From the NCBI GenBank assembly GCA_028875245.1, contig JAPPEU010000069.1, positions 1 to 64,000 on the forward strand: 64,000 nt of DNA, given 5' to 3'. Below are positions 22,947 to 30,464 of the stretch, piece by piece. The DNA is from Chloroflexota bacterium (GTDB lineage Bacteria > Chloroflexota > Anaerolineae > Aggregatilineales > Phototrophicaceae). The translations under genes and the position numbers were made by a program. The number at the start of each line of letters is the position of its first letter. Position 1 is the stretch's first letter. The notes under the pieces were generated by a model that was not told the DNA's origin, made no database searches, and was given only the letters and a program-made list of their open reading frames with translations.

Positions 22947-24674
22947 ATGAAGAAGTTGTATCCGGAATATGATATTCCCAAACGTTCACTCAAAGACCGC
23001 GTCTTCGGCCAGCGCCCAAGCGCTCTTATCATCGAGGGTTTGTTGGTGCTGGTTGCTGTCGTGGTCACCATCGGGTTCCTGGCGCCGGCAACACCAGTAG
23101 AAGACAACAGCGACGCTGTGGTTGCCGAGCTGGAAGCCATAATCGCCATTCAGGAGGCCGCCTTGCGGGAAGCGGCGGAAGCCATTGCGCAGGCAGCGGA
23201 AGGGTCTTCCTTGCCGACGGGCATTCTGAGCGCCAGCGCGGCCAAGAATATGGCTTGGTCCAGCCTTTCCAACGAAGAGTATCGTTCAGCGATCGCGCTG
23301 TACGATGTTTTGATCGCGGAAGGCGAGGCGGACTTGGACACGGTCTTCGCGCGCGGCTACGCCTACAGCATGGTTGACGAGCATGCCTTGGCGGCGCAGG
23401 ATTACACGGCCGTCTTGCAGCATAATGCCGACGATCTGGCTTCCTTGAACAACCGCTGCTGGGCATACAGCGAGATCGGCGAATATGAGCGCGCGCTCGC
23501 CGATTGCAACAAGCTGATGTCGCTTGCGCCGGACGCTGATTATCCTTATCTGAATCGCGGCATTGTCTTTGAGAAGATGGGCGATTTGGACTCGGCGATG
23601 AAGGATTATGTCGAGTGGATCAAGCGCATCAAGACCAATGTCATCCGCAATGACAACCTGGCCTGGGAGGGCAGCCTTGAAGTGCCGATGTCGGAAGGCG
23701 TCGTCTATGTCTTCCCCTTCACCGCCAGCGCCGGTCAAGAGATTGTGCTCAGCGCCATCAGCAGTCAGCGTGACCTGGATGCCGACCCCCTGGTCCTGAT
23801 ACTGGATCCGGATGGCCGCCCCTTGACCGCCAATGACGACACCGGCGAATGGTGGGACAGCTACGTGCAGTTCCGCGCGCCTGTGACCGGCGAATACGCC
23901 GTGATCCTGAGCCATGCCGGCGGCAGCGCCGAGGGCCGCGTTGAGTTGTCCTTCGATATCTCCGGCATGTTCACCCAGGGAAATGACGGCGCCCGTTACA
24001 AGGCGGATGCCTACCGCGCTTTGATGTCGGGCGATTATGCGGTTGCGCTGGAGAATTTCGAGCGCGCCCTGAACGTCAATCGTCATGATGCGGAAGCGAT
24101 GAACTGGCTGGGCGTTACCTATCGCTATCTTGGCGAGCATGAAACCGCGCTCAGCCACATCAGCCTGGCGATGGAATTGGACGACAGCTATTCCCTGCCT
24201 TATCTTTCGCGCGGGATCACCTACGAAGAGATGGGACAGCCGGAAGCGAGCGCGGCCGATTACTACCGCTACGCGATGCTGAACCGCAATCGCACCTTGT
24301 TCCATGCCGAGTTGGAGGGCGACAGCGACTTCGAGCTGCCGATGCGCGAAGGCTGGGTTTACAGCGTTCCATTTATCGCCAAGCGCGGTCAGACAATTGA
24401 TATCGCGGTGGACACGGTTGAGCCGGGCTTTGTCGACCCGCTGATCATCTTGATCGGGCCGAACGGAAAAGCGCTGATCGGCGATGACGATATATCGCGC
24501 AGCGAATACGACTCGGTCATCAGCGACTACAAGATCAAAGCCAGCGGGCAGTATACGCTGGTGGTGAGCCATGCCGAAGGCGGCAGCAACGGCACGCTCA
24601 ATATCGATATCGATGTGACGGAAGCGGCGCCGATGTCGGTAGCCGGCTTCGATGGCTACGGCTGCGGCCACTAA
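22947..24674 (+). CDS. Membrane-anchored TPR-PPC-TPR-PPC protein
   Basis: A 575-residue paralogue of the preceding TPR protein. It opens KKLYPEYDIPKRSLKDRVFG, a TM segment follows at about 28-50, then a Glu/Ala-rich coiled coil (60-90). Outside the membrane there are two matching blocks, each a run of TPR repeats followed by a PPC-like beta domain (about 244-338 and 464-561; each has MxEGxVYxxPFxAxxGQ, DPLxxIL.P.G..L..DD and YT/AVxxSHAxGxS). PPC domains usually mediate adhesion or assembly outside the cell. GGGGG precedes the ATG and a strong terminator follows. Internal duplication is clear; ligand is unknown. Confidence 0.82.
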   Translation: MKKLYPEYDIPKRSLKDRVFGQRPSALIIEGLLVLVAVVVTIGFLAPATPVEDNSDAVVAELEAIIAIQEAALREAAEAIAQAAEGSSLPTGILSASAAKNMAWSSLSNEEYRSAIALYDVLIAEGEADLDTVFARGYAYSMVDEHALAAQDYTAVLQHNADDLASLNNRCWAYSEIGEYERALADCNKLMSLAPDADYPYLNRGIVFEKMGDLDSAMKDYVEWIKRIKTNVIRNDNLAWEGSLEVPMSEGVVYVFPFTASAGQEIVLSAISSQRDLDADPLVLILDPDGRPLTANDDTGEWWDSYVQFRAPVTGEYAVILSHAGGSAEGRVELSFDISGMFTQGNDGARYKADAYRALMSGDYAVALENFERALNVNRHDAEAMNWLGVTYRYLGEHETALSHISLAMELDDSYSLPYLSRGITYEEMGQPEASAADYYRYAMLNRNRTLFHAELEGDSDFELPMREGWVYSVPFIAKRGQTIDIAVDTVEPGFVDPLIILIGPNGKALIGDDDISRSEYDSVISDYKIKASGQYTLVVSHAEGGSNGTLNIDIDVTEAAPMSVAGFDGYGCGH

Positions 24675-24700
24675 TCCAAAAGCAAGTCAAGTCTATACAA

Positions 24701-24730
24701 GGGGCAAGTCGAAAGGCTTGCCTCTTTTTG
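24701..24730 (+). terminator. Rho-independent terminator after the TPR-PPC gene
   Basis: GGCAAGTC GAAA GGCTTGCC forms a GC-rich stem with a GNRA-like loop, followed by TCTTTTTG. The clearest terminator in the window. Confidence 0.75.
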
Positions 24731-24754
24731 TTTTGCTCCCTCACCCCAAACCCG

Positions 24755-24795
24755 CCCGCCATAGAGATGGCAAGAAGGGGCCGGGGATGGGGGGG
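24755..24795. repeat. Repeat C (GCCATAGAGATGGC hairpin plus GGCCGGGG tail), copy 2
   Basis: CCGCCATAGAGATGGCAAG then AAGGGGCCGGGGATGGGG, matching 2894-2935. Like that copy, it sits just past the 3 prime end of a reverse-strand gene. Confidence 0.55.
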
Positions 24796-24803
24796 CGTGA
24801 TAA

Positions 24804-25742
24804 TCAGCCGCCGGTGACGGAGCGGGCCTGGCGGAAGATCTGCCGGAGGCGGGCGCTGATTTCAGGTGGCAGGGGCGGGCGCTCGAATGATGCCAGGTTG
24901 GCGTCCAGATGCTGCGGATTGCCCGTGCCGGACAAAATGACGTGTGTGCCCGGCTCGTCGCGGCAGAAGCGGTAGGCGGCATCGGGAATGCCCGCGGCGG
25001 CGCCTTGTTCCACAACAAAGCCAAGCGGATTTTCAAGATTGATGTCGCGCTTGTCGATTTCACCGGCGGCGATGAGCTGTTCGAGGCTTGACCGCAGCAC
25101 CTCCGGCTGGCTGAGGGCGCGGCGCACGGCGAACATGATCAGGACGCCGATATCATTCTTGATGGCGGGCTGCAGAACGGTTTCGCGCGCGGTCTGATTG
25201 AGCAAGTTGAATCCGACCATGACAACATCCCACCAGCCGTCGAGAAGCGCGCGTCGCAGCATTTGATGCTCGAGATCGCCGCTCCAGTTTTCGGTGACGC
25301 CGATGAAGCGGATTTTGCCTTCGTTTCGCAGCTCCTGCATGACGGGCAGAATCTGCTCCGCATAGTAGCTGTATTGCTGGGGCCGCAGGCCATGCAGATG
25401 ATAGATGTCGACATAGTCGCTTCGCAGGCGGCGCAGGCTGTCATGCAAGCCGGCGCGCAGTTCAGCGGCGCTGATATTCTCGCCGCGCAGGCGCTTCTTG
25501 GTCGAGATGATGATGTCCCCGCGATTGCGCTGGGCGACGGCGGCGCCCACGATCGCTTCGGTCTCATAGGCTTCGGCCGTATCGATGAAGTTGATGCCGG
25601 CGTCAAGCCCGCGCAGCACGAGCGCGACCGATTCGGCTTCCGTTTGCATGTCATTGCGTTGGCCCAGGCGGCTGGGTCCGCCGGCGCCGATGCCCATGAC
25701 GGAGACGCGCAGGCCGGTGCGTCCGAGCGTTCGATATTGCAT
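24804..25742 (-). CDS. Aldo/keto reductase
   Basis: A 312-residue NADPH-dependent oxidoreductase of the AKR superfamily. The ATG at 25742 is preceded by AAAGGAG at 6 bases. The catalytic tetrad is visible: D and Y in DTAEAYE, K in IISTKK and H in YHLHGL. The opening MQYRTLGRTGLRVS is the typical start of the AKR13/AKR11-type branch. The protein ends slightly early after the C-terminal RQIFRQARS region, normal for the branch. It reduces aldehydes or ketones in the cytosol; the substrate cannot be stated. It stands alone between repeats. Confidence 0.9.
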   Translation of the reverse strand: MQYRTLGRTGLRVSVMGIGAGGPSRLGQRNDMQTEAESVALVLRGLDAGINFIDTAEAYETEAIVGAAVAQRNRGDIIISTKKRLRGENISAAELRAGLHDSLRRLRSDYVDIYHLHGLRPQQYSYYAEQILPVMQELRNEGKIRFIGVTENWSGDLEHQMLRRALLDGWWDVVMVGFNLLNQTARETVLQPAIKNDIGVLIMFAVRRALSQPEVLRSSLEQLIAAGEIDKRDINLENPLGFVVEQGAAAGIPDAAYRFCRDEPGTHVILSGTGNPQHLDANLASFERPPLPPEISARLRQIFRQARSVTGG

Positions 25743-26090
25743 GGGGGCTCCTTTGCCGTTTGTAGTGCAGGAACAGTTTAGCCACCGCCCCTTGCCAGTC
25801 AGAATTCGGCTCACGCAGAACAGCGAGCTCGCGACACAAGGCGTCTGTAGGGGCGTTTTGCTGAAACGCCCGCTGACGAATGGGGTGGCAGAAGGGCAAG
25901 ACAAGCCTCGCCCCTACCATTTTCGCTATGATTGCAGATGAATTATAGCAAGTTCATTGAAGGTGAGAAACAGAGGGCGCCAAGCGAATTATAGGAGTTG
26001 GTCCGTTCCGCTGCCGGATGGCGGCGGCGACTCTTTCCGTCTATGCCGCGCGGCTGTTATAATCTTGCGCCTGGGGAGGGGGTCAGGAAT
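25743..26090. repeat. Intergenic stretch with extended repeat A, copy 2, and tandem hairpin boxes
   Basis: TTCGGCTCAC at 25805, then GTCTGTAGGGGCGTTTTGCTGAAACGCCC (boxes at 25846-25874), followed by a second, inverted end AAGCCTCGCCCCTACC near 25905-25919. A -10-like TATAAT at 26058-26063 may serve the DUF1028 gene. Nothing else was seen in these 348 bases. Confidence 0.55.
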
Positions 26091-26966
26091 ATGATGCAGA
26101 TCCACACTTTTTCAATTGTCGCCCATTGCGCGGACGAAGATGCTTGGGGCGTGGCAGTGGCGAGCAAGTTTCCGGCGGTCGGCGCGGTTGTGCCCTGGGC
26201 GCGGGCGGGCGCTGGCGCGGTGGCGACGCAATCTTATGCCAAGATCGGTTTTGGACCGGATGGCCTGGCGCTGATGGGCGAGGGGCTTTCGGCGGCGGAG
26301 GCGCTGAGCCGGCTGTTGGAAGCGGACGAGGGGCGTGAGACGCGTCAGGTGGCCCTGGTGGACGCGCGTGGCGGGGTTGCCGCGCACACCGGGGGCGAAT
26401 GCCACGATTGGGCGGGACATCTGATGGGCGATGGCTTCTCGGCTCAAGGCAACCTGCTGGCGGGCGTGGCCGTGGTCGATGCGATGGCGGCCGGCTTCAG
26501 GCGGGCGGAAGGCGAATTGGCCGACCGGCTCGTGAAAGCATTGCACGCTGGCGAGCGGGCCGGCGGCGACAAGCGCGGCAAGCAATCAGCGGCGGTGCTG
26601 GTGGCGCGCCCCAACGGCGGATATGGCGGCGACAACGATCGTTACCTGGATTTGCGCGTGGATGATGCCGAGGAGCCGGTGGCCGATCTCATCGCCTTGG
26701 TGAAGCTGCATCATCTTCATTTTCAGCCGCCGCGCCCGGAAGACAGACTGCGGATCGATGAAGACATCGCGCGTGAATTGCAGGCGATGATGATCGAACA
26801 GGGCTACATGACCGGCGAGGTCAATGGCCGTTGGGACGAGGTCTGTCAGCAAGTCTTTCACATGCTGATCGGCAATGAGAATCTGGAAATGCGCTGGAAG
26901 CCCGAGGCGAATCGCCATTCGATAGATCGCGTCGCCCTGGAGTATCTGCGGCAGCGCTTTGGCTGA
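26091..26966 (+). CDS. DUF1028 protein with putative peptidoglycan-binding-like C-terminus
   Basis: A 291-residue protein. The ATG pair at 26091/26094 follows CAGGA. Residues 1-200 are DUF1028: opening THFSI-type HTFSIVA, the block WGVAVASKFPAVGAVVPWA, GAVATQSYA, and the closing GYGGDNDRYLDLRVDDA. The fold is that of Ntn hydrolases, but catalysis has not been shown. The remainder (DEDIARELQAMMIEQGYMTG.VNG..D) resembles a peptidoglycan-binding-like helical domain. A GT39-like gene overlaps its end by 8 bases. Function unknown. Confidence 0.85.
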   Translation: MMQIHTFSIVAHCADEDAWGVAVASKFPAVGAVVPWARAGAGAVATQSYAKIGFGPDGLALMGEGLSAAEALSRLLEADEGRETRQVALVDARGGVAAHTGGECHDWAGHLMGDGFSAQGNLLAGVAVVDAMAAGFRRAEGELADRLVKALHAGERAGGDKRGKQSAAVLVARPNGGYGGDNDRYLDLRVDDAEEPVADLIALVKLHHLHFQPPRPEDRLRIDEDIARELQAMMIEQGYMTGEVNGRWDEVCQQVFHMLIGNENLEMRWKPEANRHSIDRVALEYLRQRFG

Positions 26967-28428
26967 GGGGCTGTTTCGGCAGAAGGGGCACAGCGCCGCG
27001 GCCTTGCTCATCCTGCTGCTGGCGAGTTTTTTCCAGTTTCATCAAGCGGCGCGTGACTATCGCTTTCTCCCCGATGAAGCATTTTTCATGACCTTCGCGC
27101 GCGAGGCGGCGGTCAAAGGCGCCTGGCTTTTGCCCGGTCCGCTGGACAAGCCGCCGCTCTCGATTTATGTCAGCGCCTTGAGCATGGTCTTCGTCGCGGT
27201 CTCGGCTGATGCCGATGGCGTGCTGCAGCTTGACGCCCATGTCGGCGAATTCGCCGGGGTGCTGCCGAACGCGCTGCTGGCGATCCTGCTGACGGCGCTG
27301 ATGATGCGGCTGGCCGGGCGCGTTTATGGCGGCGCCTGGGCGGCGGTCTTCGCGGGCTTGCTCACAGTTGCCTCTCCGCATTGGCTCGCTTATGGCGCGA
27401 GCGCCTTCACCGATATGAGTCTACTGTTCTGCTCGGCGCTGGCGCTGGTTTTCGCCTTGACCGGCCGCTGGTCCGGGGCGGGCCTGGCATTGAGTTTGGC
27501 GTTTTGGAGCAAGCAGCAGGCGGTCTTCTTTTCCGTGTTGGTCATGATGCTTTTGCTGGCGGGCGGCGGGCGGCGGCGTGATTGGCTTCGCTTCGGGCTG
27601 CCGCTCGTCATCGGCGGCGCGGCCCTGCTGATTTGGGATATGGCGCGGCCGGAGACGAGCATCTTCTTGCAGGCGGCGGTCAATAATGCGCCGGACAGCT
27701 GGCTGGCTGCTCCGCCGCTCTGGGCCGGGCGGCTTGCCAGCTGGCTCGGGCTGGTCTTGTGGCTGCTGGGACCTCCGCTGGTGACGGGCGTCCTGCTTTT
27801 GGGCGCGGCATTCGTCTCGCTGCGCCGGGCTGGAACGCATCGGCGGATGGCGTCCGTTGAGCGCGCGCTGCTGATATACTGCGCGGGCGCCATCGCTGTA
27901 TTCGCGATTTTACAGTTCAACTTCTACGGTCGTTATCTCCTGTTGATTCTGCCGCCGCTGATTGTTCTCGCCGCCGGGCAACTGGCGCGCTTGCCGGAGG
28001 CAGCTGCGCGCGGGAAAAGTCTGCGCTTCGGTTTCGCCATTCTCTTGATTGCGAGCGGAATGTGGAGCTTGAATCGGGGCGGTAGCCTGGGCGCCGCTCG
28101 CCGCGCGAATGACGGGCTGGACCCCTTGGCCGCTCATCTCAACGCGAAACCGGTCGCCACGGTGATTTACGATCCCTGGCTAGGTTGGGAGCTGGGATAT
28201 TATTTGGGACCCTGGCATGACAAGCGGCGCGTGCATTATCCGACGCCTGCGGCGCTGGTCGCTGGCGCGCTGGCATTGGATGAGGACGGCGACCGCTATT
28301 TCATCGCGCCGATCGATCAAACGCATGAGGATTGGCTGGCGGCGCTGCGCCGTGCTGGGTTCGGCGTCAGCGTCGATTATGAGCGTGACCGCTTCATCGT
28401 CTATCGCATGCGCCCGCCTGACGATTAG
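26959..28428 (+). CDS. GT39-like membrane glycosyltransferase
   Basis: A 489-residue integral membrane protein with about 11-12 TM segments, similar to the dolichyl-phosphate-mannose protein mannosyltransferase / ArnT superfamily. The early external loop has the expected acidic motif (FLPDEAFF, D in RFLPDE) and the pattern GPLDKPPLSIY, where K-PP is typical of ArnT/PMT_2 enzymes. It would transfer a sugar from a polyprenyl-phosphate donor on the outer face; the polyprenol-phosphate mannose synthase-like gene at 47770 could make such a donor. The start is a TTG at 26959 overlapping the DUF1028 stop; a poor ribosome site makes this uncertain. Confidence 0.8.
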   Translation: MAEGLFRQKGHSAAALLILLLASFFQFHQAARDYRFLPDEAFFMTFAREAAVKGAWLLPGPLDKPPLSIYVSALSMVFVAVSADADGVLQLDAHVGEFAGVLPNALLAILLTALMMRLAGRVYGGAWAAVFAGLLTVASPHWLAYGASAFTDMSLLFCSALALVFALTGRWSGAGLALSLAFWSKQQAVFFSVLVMMLLLAGGGRRRDWLRFGLPLVIGGAALLIWDMARPETSIFLQAAVNNAPDSWLAAPPLWAGRLASWLGLVLWLLGPPLVTGVLLLGAAFVSLRRAGTHRRMASVERALLIYCAGAIAVFAILQFNFYGRYLLLILPPLIVLAAGQLARLPEAAARGKSLRFGFAILLIASGMWSLNRGGSLGAARRANDGLDPLAAHLNAKPVATVIYDPWLGWELGYYLGPWHDKRRVHYPTPAALVAGALALDEDGDRYFIAPIDQTHEDWLAALRRAGFGVSVDYERDRFIVYRMRPPDD

Positions 28429-28503
28429 CCCCCCAGAAATTGGGGCTGAGCGGGCGAATTTATGCCGTATACTGATAAGTGAAGCGGCGAATGGATATCT
28501 TTG

Positions 28504-28677
28504 ATGGGTTGCTTGGCTCTGCTGATACTCGCGTTCATCTTTCGTGGCGCGATCTTTGGCCTGCTGGCCGGGCTGATCGGAGCGGTCTTTGCGGTACTTG
28601 GATTCTTGCTCAGTTTGGGAATCTGGGGCATCATCGTGATCCTTGTGTTATGCGCCGTTGCGACCGTGCTTGAGTAA
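28504..28677 (+). CDS. 57-residue hydrophobic membrane protein
   Basis: A short open frame (57 residues) that is almost wholly hydrophobic: two TM helices with Gly-rich packing faces (LALLILAFIFRGAIFGLLAG, then VFAVLGFLLSLGIWGIIVIL). It lies 10 bases before NfeD, on the same strand, in the NfeD/SPFH group. It is preceded by a TATACT (28468-28473) but no strong ribosome site. Small two-helix proteins are often subunits or regulators of membrane complexes. Composition and position support coding; the role is unknown. Confidence 0.55.
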   Translation: MGCLALLILAFIFRGAIFGLLAGLIGAVFAVLGFLLSLGIWGIIVILVLCAVATVLE

Positions 28678-28687
28678 GGGCGGGATT

Positions 28688-29290
28688 ATGGAATTTCTGA
28701 CTGATCCCAATGTGATTTATTTGCTGCTGATGGCGGGTCTGTGGATCAGCGCGACCGGCACTTATATTCCCGGCACTGGTGTGGCGGAGATCGCTGGCGC
28801 CGCCTTAATCCTGGGCACTTTGTTCTTGCTGGCGCAAGTGGCGACCAACTGGATCGCGGTCATCGCGCTGGTGATCGGGGCGTCGCTCTTCTTTTTGCTG
28901 CCGCTGCTCAAGTCGGAGTGGGAGCGTTTCGCTATTGGCGGCTTGGCGCTGCAGGCGGTCGCCAGTTTTTTCCTGTTCAACGAGGGCGCGGTTTCGGCGC
29001 TCTGGATAGCCGTCGGCGTGCTGGTGGCCTGGGCTTATCACCGGACGATTCTCCGCCGCGTGGTCGAGCAGCAGCGTACGCTGTCGTCGACGCAGAAGGA
29101 CGCGTTTCTTGTTGGGGAGCGCGGCCGCGTGGTGGCGGAGATTGAAGATCGGGGCACGGTGCAGGTGCATGGCGAATTGTGGACCGCGCGCAGTCGCTCG
29201 CGGCTGGAGAGCGGCGACGAGATCGTGGTGACGGGGCAGGATGGCCTGGAGCTGCAAGTTGAAAAGGCGAAGCGCCTGGCAGACGGGTAG
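28688..29290 (+). CDS. NfeD-like membrane protein
   Basis: A 200-residue protein with four TM segments (about 8-29, 33-52, 54-72, 85-110) followed by a C-terminal soluble barrel of about 60 residues (FLVGERGRVVAEIEDRGTVQV, ELWTARS, GDEIVVTGQDGLELQVE), which is the OB-like NfeD domain. The ATG at 28688 has AAGGGCGGG upstream. NfeD proteins work with SPFH/stomatin proteins at membrane microdomains, and an SPFH gene follows 92 bases downstream, the standard pairing. The serine-protease domain of the long NfeD form is absent. Confidence 0.88.
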   Translation: MEFLTDPNVIYLLLMAGLWISATGTYIPGTGVAEIAGAALILGTLFLLAQVATNWIAVIALVIGASLFFLLPLLKSEWERFAIGGLALQAVASFFLFNEGAVSALWIAVGVLVAWAYHRTILRRVVEQQRTLSSTQKDAFLVGERGRVVAEIEDRGTVQVHGELWTARSRSRLESGDEIVVTGQDGLELQVEKAKRLADG

Positions 29291-29310
29291 TTTCGCCTCA
29301 GACCATTCCT

Positions 29311-29337
29311 TGTAGGGCGTTCGCTGAGACGCCCGCC
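29311..29337. repeat. Hairpin repeat A
   Basis: TGTAGGGCGTTCGCTGAGACGCCC, between NfeD and SPFH genes. It is likely to affect the transcript joining the two genes. Confidence 0.6.
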
Positions 29338-29382
29338 ATATTGTTCGGGATTTGCAAGCGGTAAGAAAGTGAGGAGTGAGAC

Positions 29383-30369
29383 ATGAATGGAGAACTGACA
29401 CAGGCCTTGGGCGCGGGCGCAAGCGGTTTGCTGCTTGTCATCGTCGTCCTGGCTGTTTTCATGCTGCTGCGGAGTTCGATCCGCGCGGTCAAGGAATATG
29501 ATCGGCTGGTCATATTCTTCATCGGGCGCTTCAGCACGGTGCGCGGTCCGGGTTTGACCTTCGTCATCCCCTTTGTGGAGTCGGCAGTCAAGGTGGATAT
29601 GCGCGAGAAGATCATCGATATCCCGTCGCAGACCGCCATCACCAAGGACAACGCCTCTATTGGCATTGATTTTCTGGTTTATTATCGCATCACCGATCCG
29701 GAGACGTCGGTGACCAAGGTCGGCGATGTAGTTGACGCGACCGGCAAAATCGCGACCACGACCTTGCGCGCGGTCATCGGCGATATCGTGCTGGACGATG
29801 TGCTGTCGCGCCGCGATCAGATCAATGATGTGCTGCGCGTCAAGCTGGACGAAACGACCGAGCGCTGGGGCATGAAGATTACGACCGTCGAAATCCGCGA
29901 GATCGAGCCGCCGCGGGCCATCCAGGATGCGATGAACCGGCAGATGAGCGCCGAGCGCGACCGCCGTGCTGAGGTGACGTTGGCGGAAGGCGAGAAGCAG
30001 GCGGCCATCGCCCGGGCCGAGGGCAGCAAGCAATCGGCCATCCTGGAAGCGGAAGGGCAGAAGCAGTCGCAGATCTTGAAAGCCGAGGGCGAACGAGAGG
30101 CGCAATTGCTGACGGCCGAAGGTTTCGCGAAGGCGCTGACGGCGATCCATGAACATGCCCGCGATGTCGATGGCAAGACGATGGCGCTGCAGTATATGGA
30201 GATGCTGGAGAAGGTGGGCAGCAGCCCGTCGACTAAATTCGTGCTGCCGATGGAGTTGACGAGCATCGCCCAGAGCTTTGTCAGCACGATGGGCGTTGGC
30301 GCCGGCGCGGCGTTAGCGACCAGCGGCAATGGCGTCGATGCGCCCGAGCCGGAAACGGTGGCGGAGTAG
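29383..30369 (+). CDS. SPFH/band 7 (stomatin-like) protein
   Basis: A 328-residue membrane scaffold. GAGGAGTG precedes the ATG. One N-terminal TM (about 13-31), then the SPFH domain (RLVIFFIGRFSTVRGPGLTF, VDMREKIIDIPSQTAITKD, VDFLVYYRITDP), and a helical flotillin-like part with Ala-Glu-Gly repeats (RAEGSKQSAIL, EAEGQKQSQIL, KAEGEREAQLL, TAEG) at about 210-250. Such proteins form ring assemblies at the membrane with NfeD partners; the NfeD gene is next door. The C-terminus is Ala/Ser/Gly-rich. Confidence 0.92.
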   Translation: MNGELTQALGAGASGLLLVIVVLAVFMLLRSSIRAVKEYDRLVIFFIGRFSTVRGPGLTFVIPFVESAVKVDMREKIIDIPSQTAITKDNASIGIDFLVYYRITDPETSVTKVGDVVDATGKIATTTLRAVIGDIVLDDVLSRRDQINDVLRVKLDETTERWGMKITTVEIREIEPPRAIQDAMNRQMSAERDRRAEVTLAEGEKQAAIARAEGSKQSAILEAEGQKQSQILKAEGEREAQLLTAEGFAKALTAIHEHARDVDGKTMALQYMEMLEKVGSSPSTKFVLPMELTSIAQSFVSTMGVGAGAALATSGNGVDAPEPETVAE

Positions 30370-30390
30370 AAACAGAGGAATATGTAAATT

Positions 30391-30418
30391 GGGCGGCTAA
30401 GTCGGTCGCCCTTCTTTA
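30391..30418 (+). terminator. Weak terminator or degenerate hairpin repeat
   Basis: GGGCG GCTAAGTCGGT CGCCC followed by TTCTTT. It resembles the GGGCGAC..GTCGCCC repeat form but has T-rich sequence after it, so it could end SPFH transcripts. Confidence 0.4.
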
Positions 30419-30464
30419 CTGGACAAACGCACTGATTGATAATTTGTCTAAATCGACAACTTCC

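Noticed and set aside
23286-24671. 461-codon reverse frame under the TPR-PPC gene
   Set aside because: The forward strand has clear TPR and PPC repeats, a good ribosome site and a terminator; the reverse frame has none of these.
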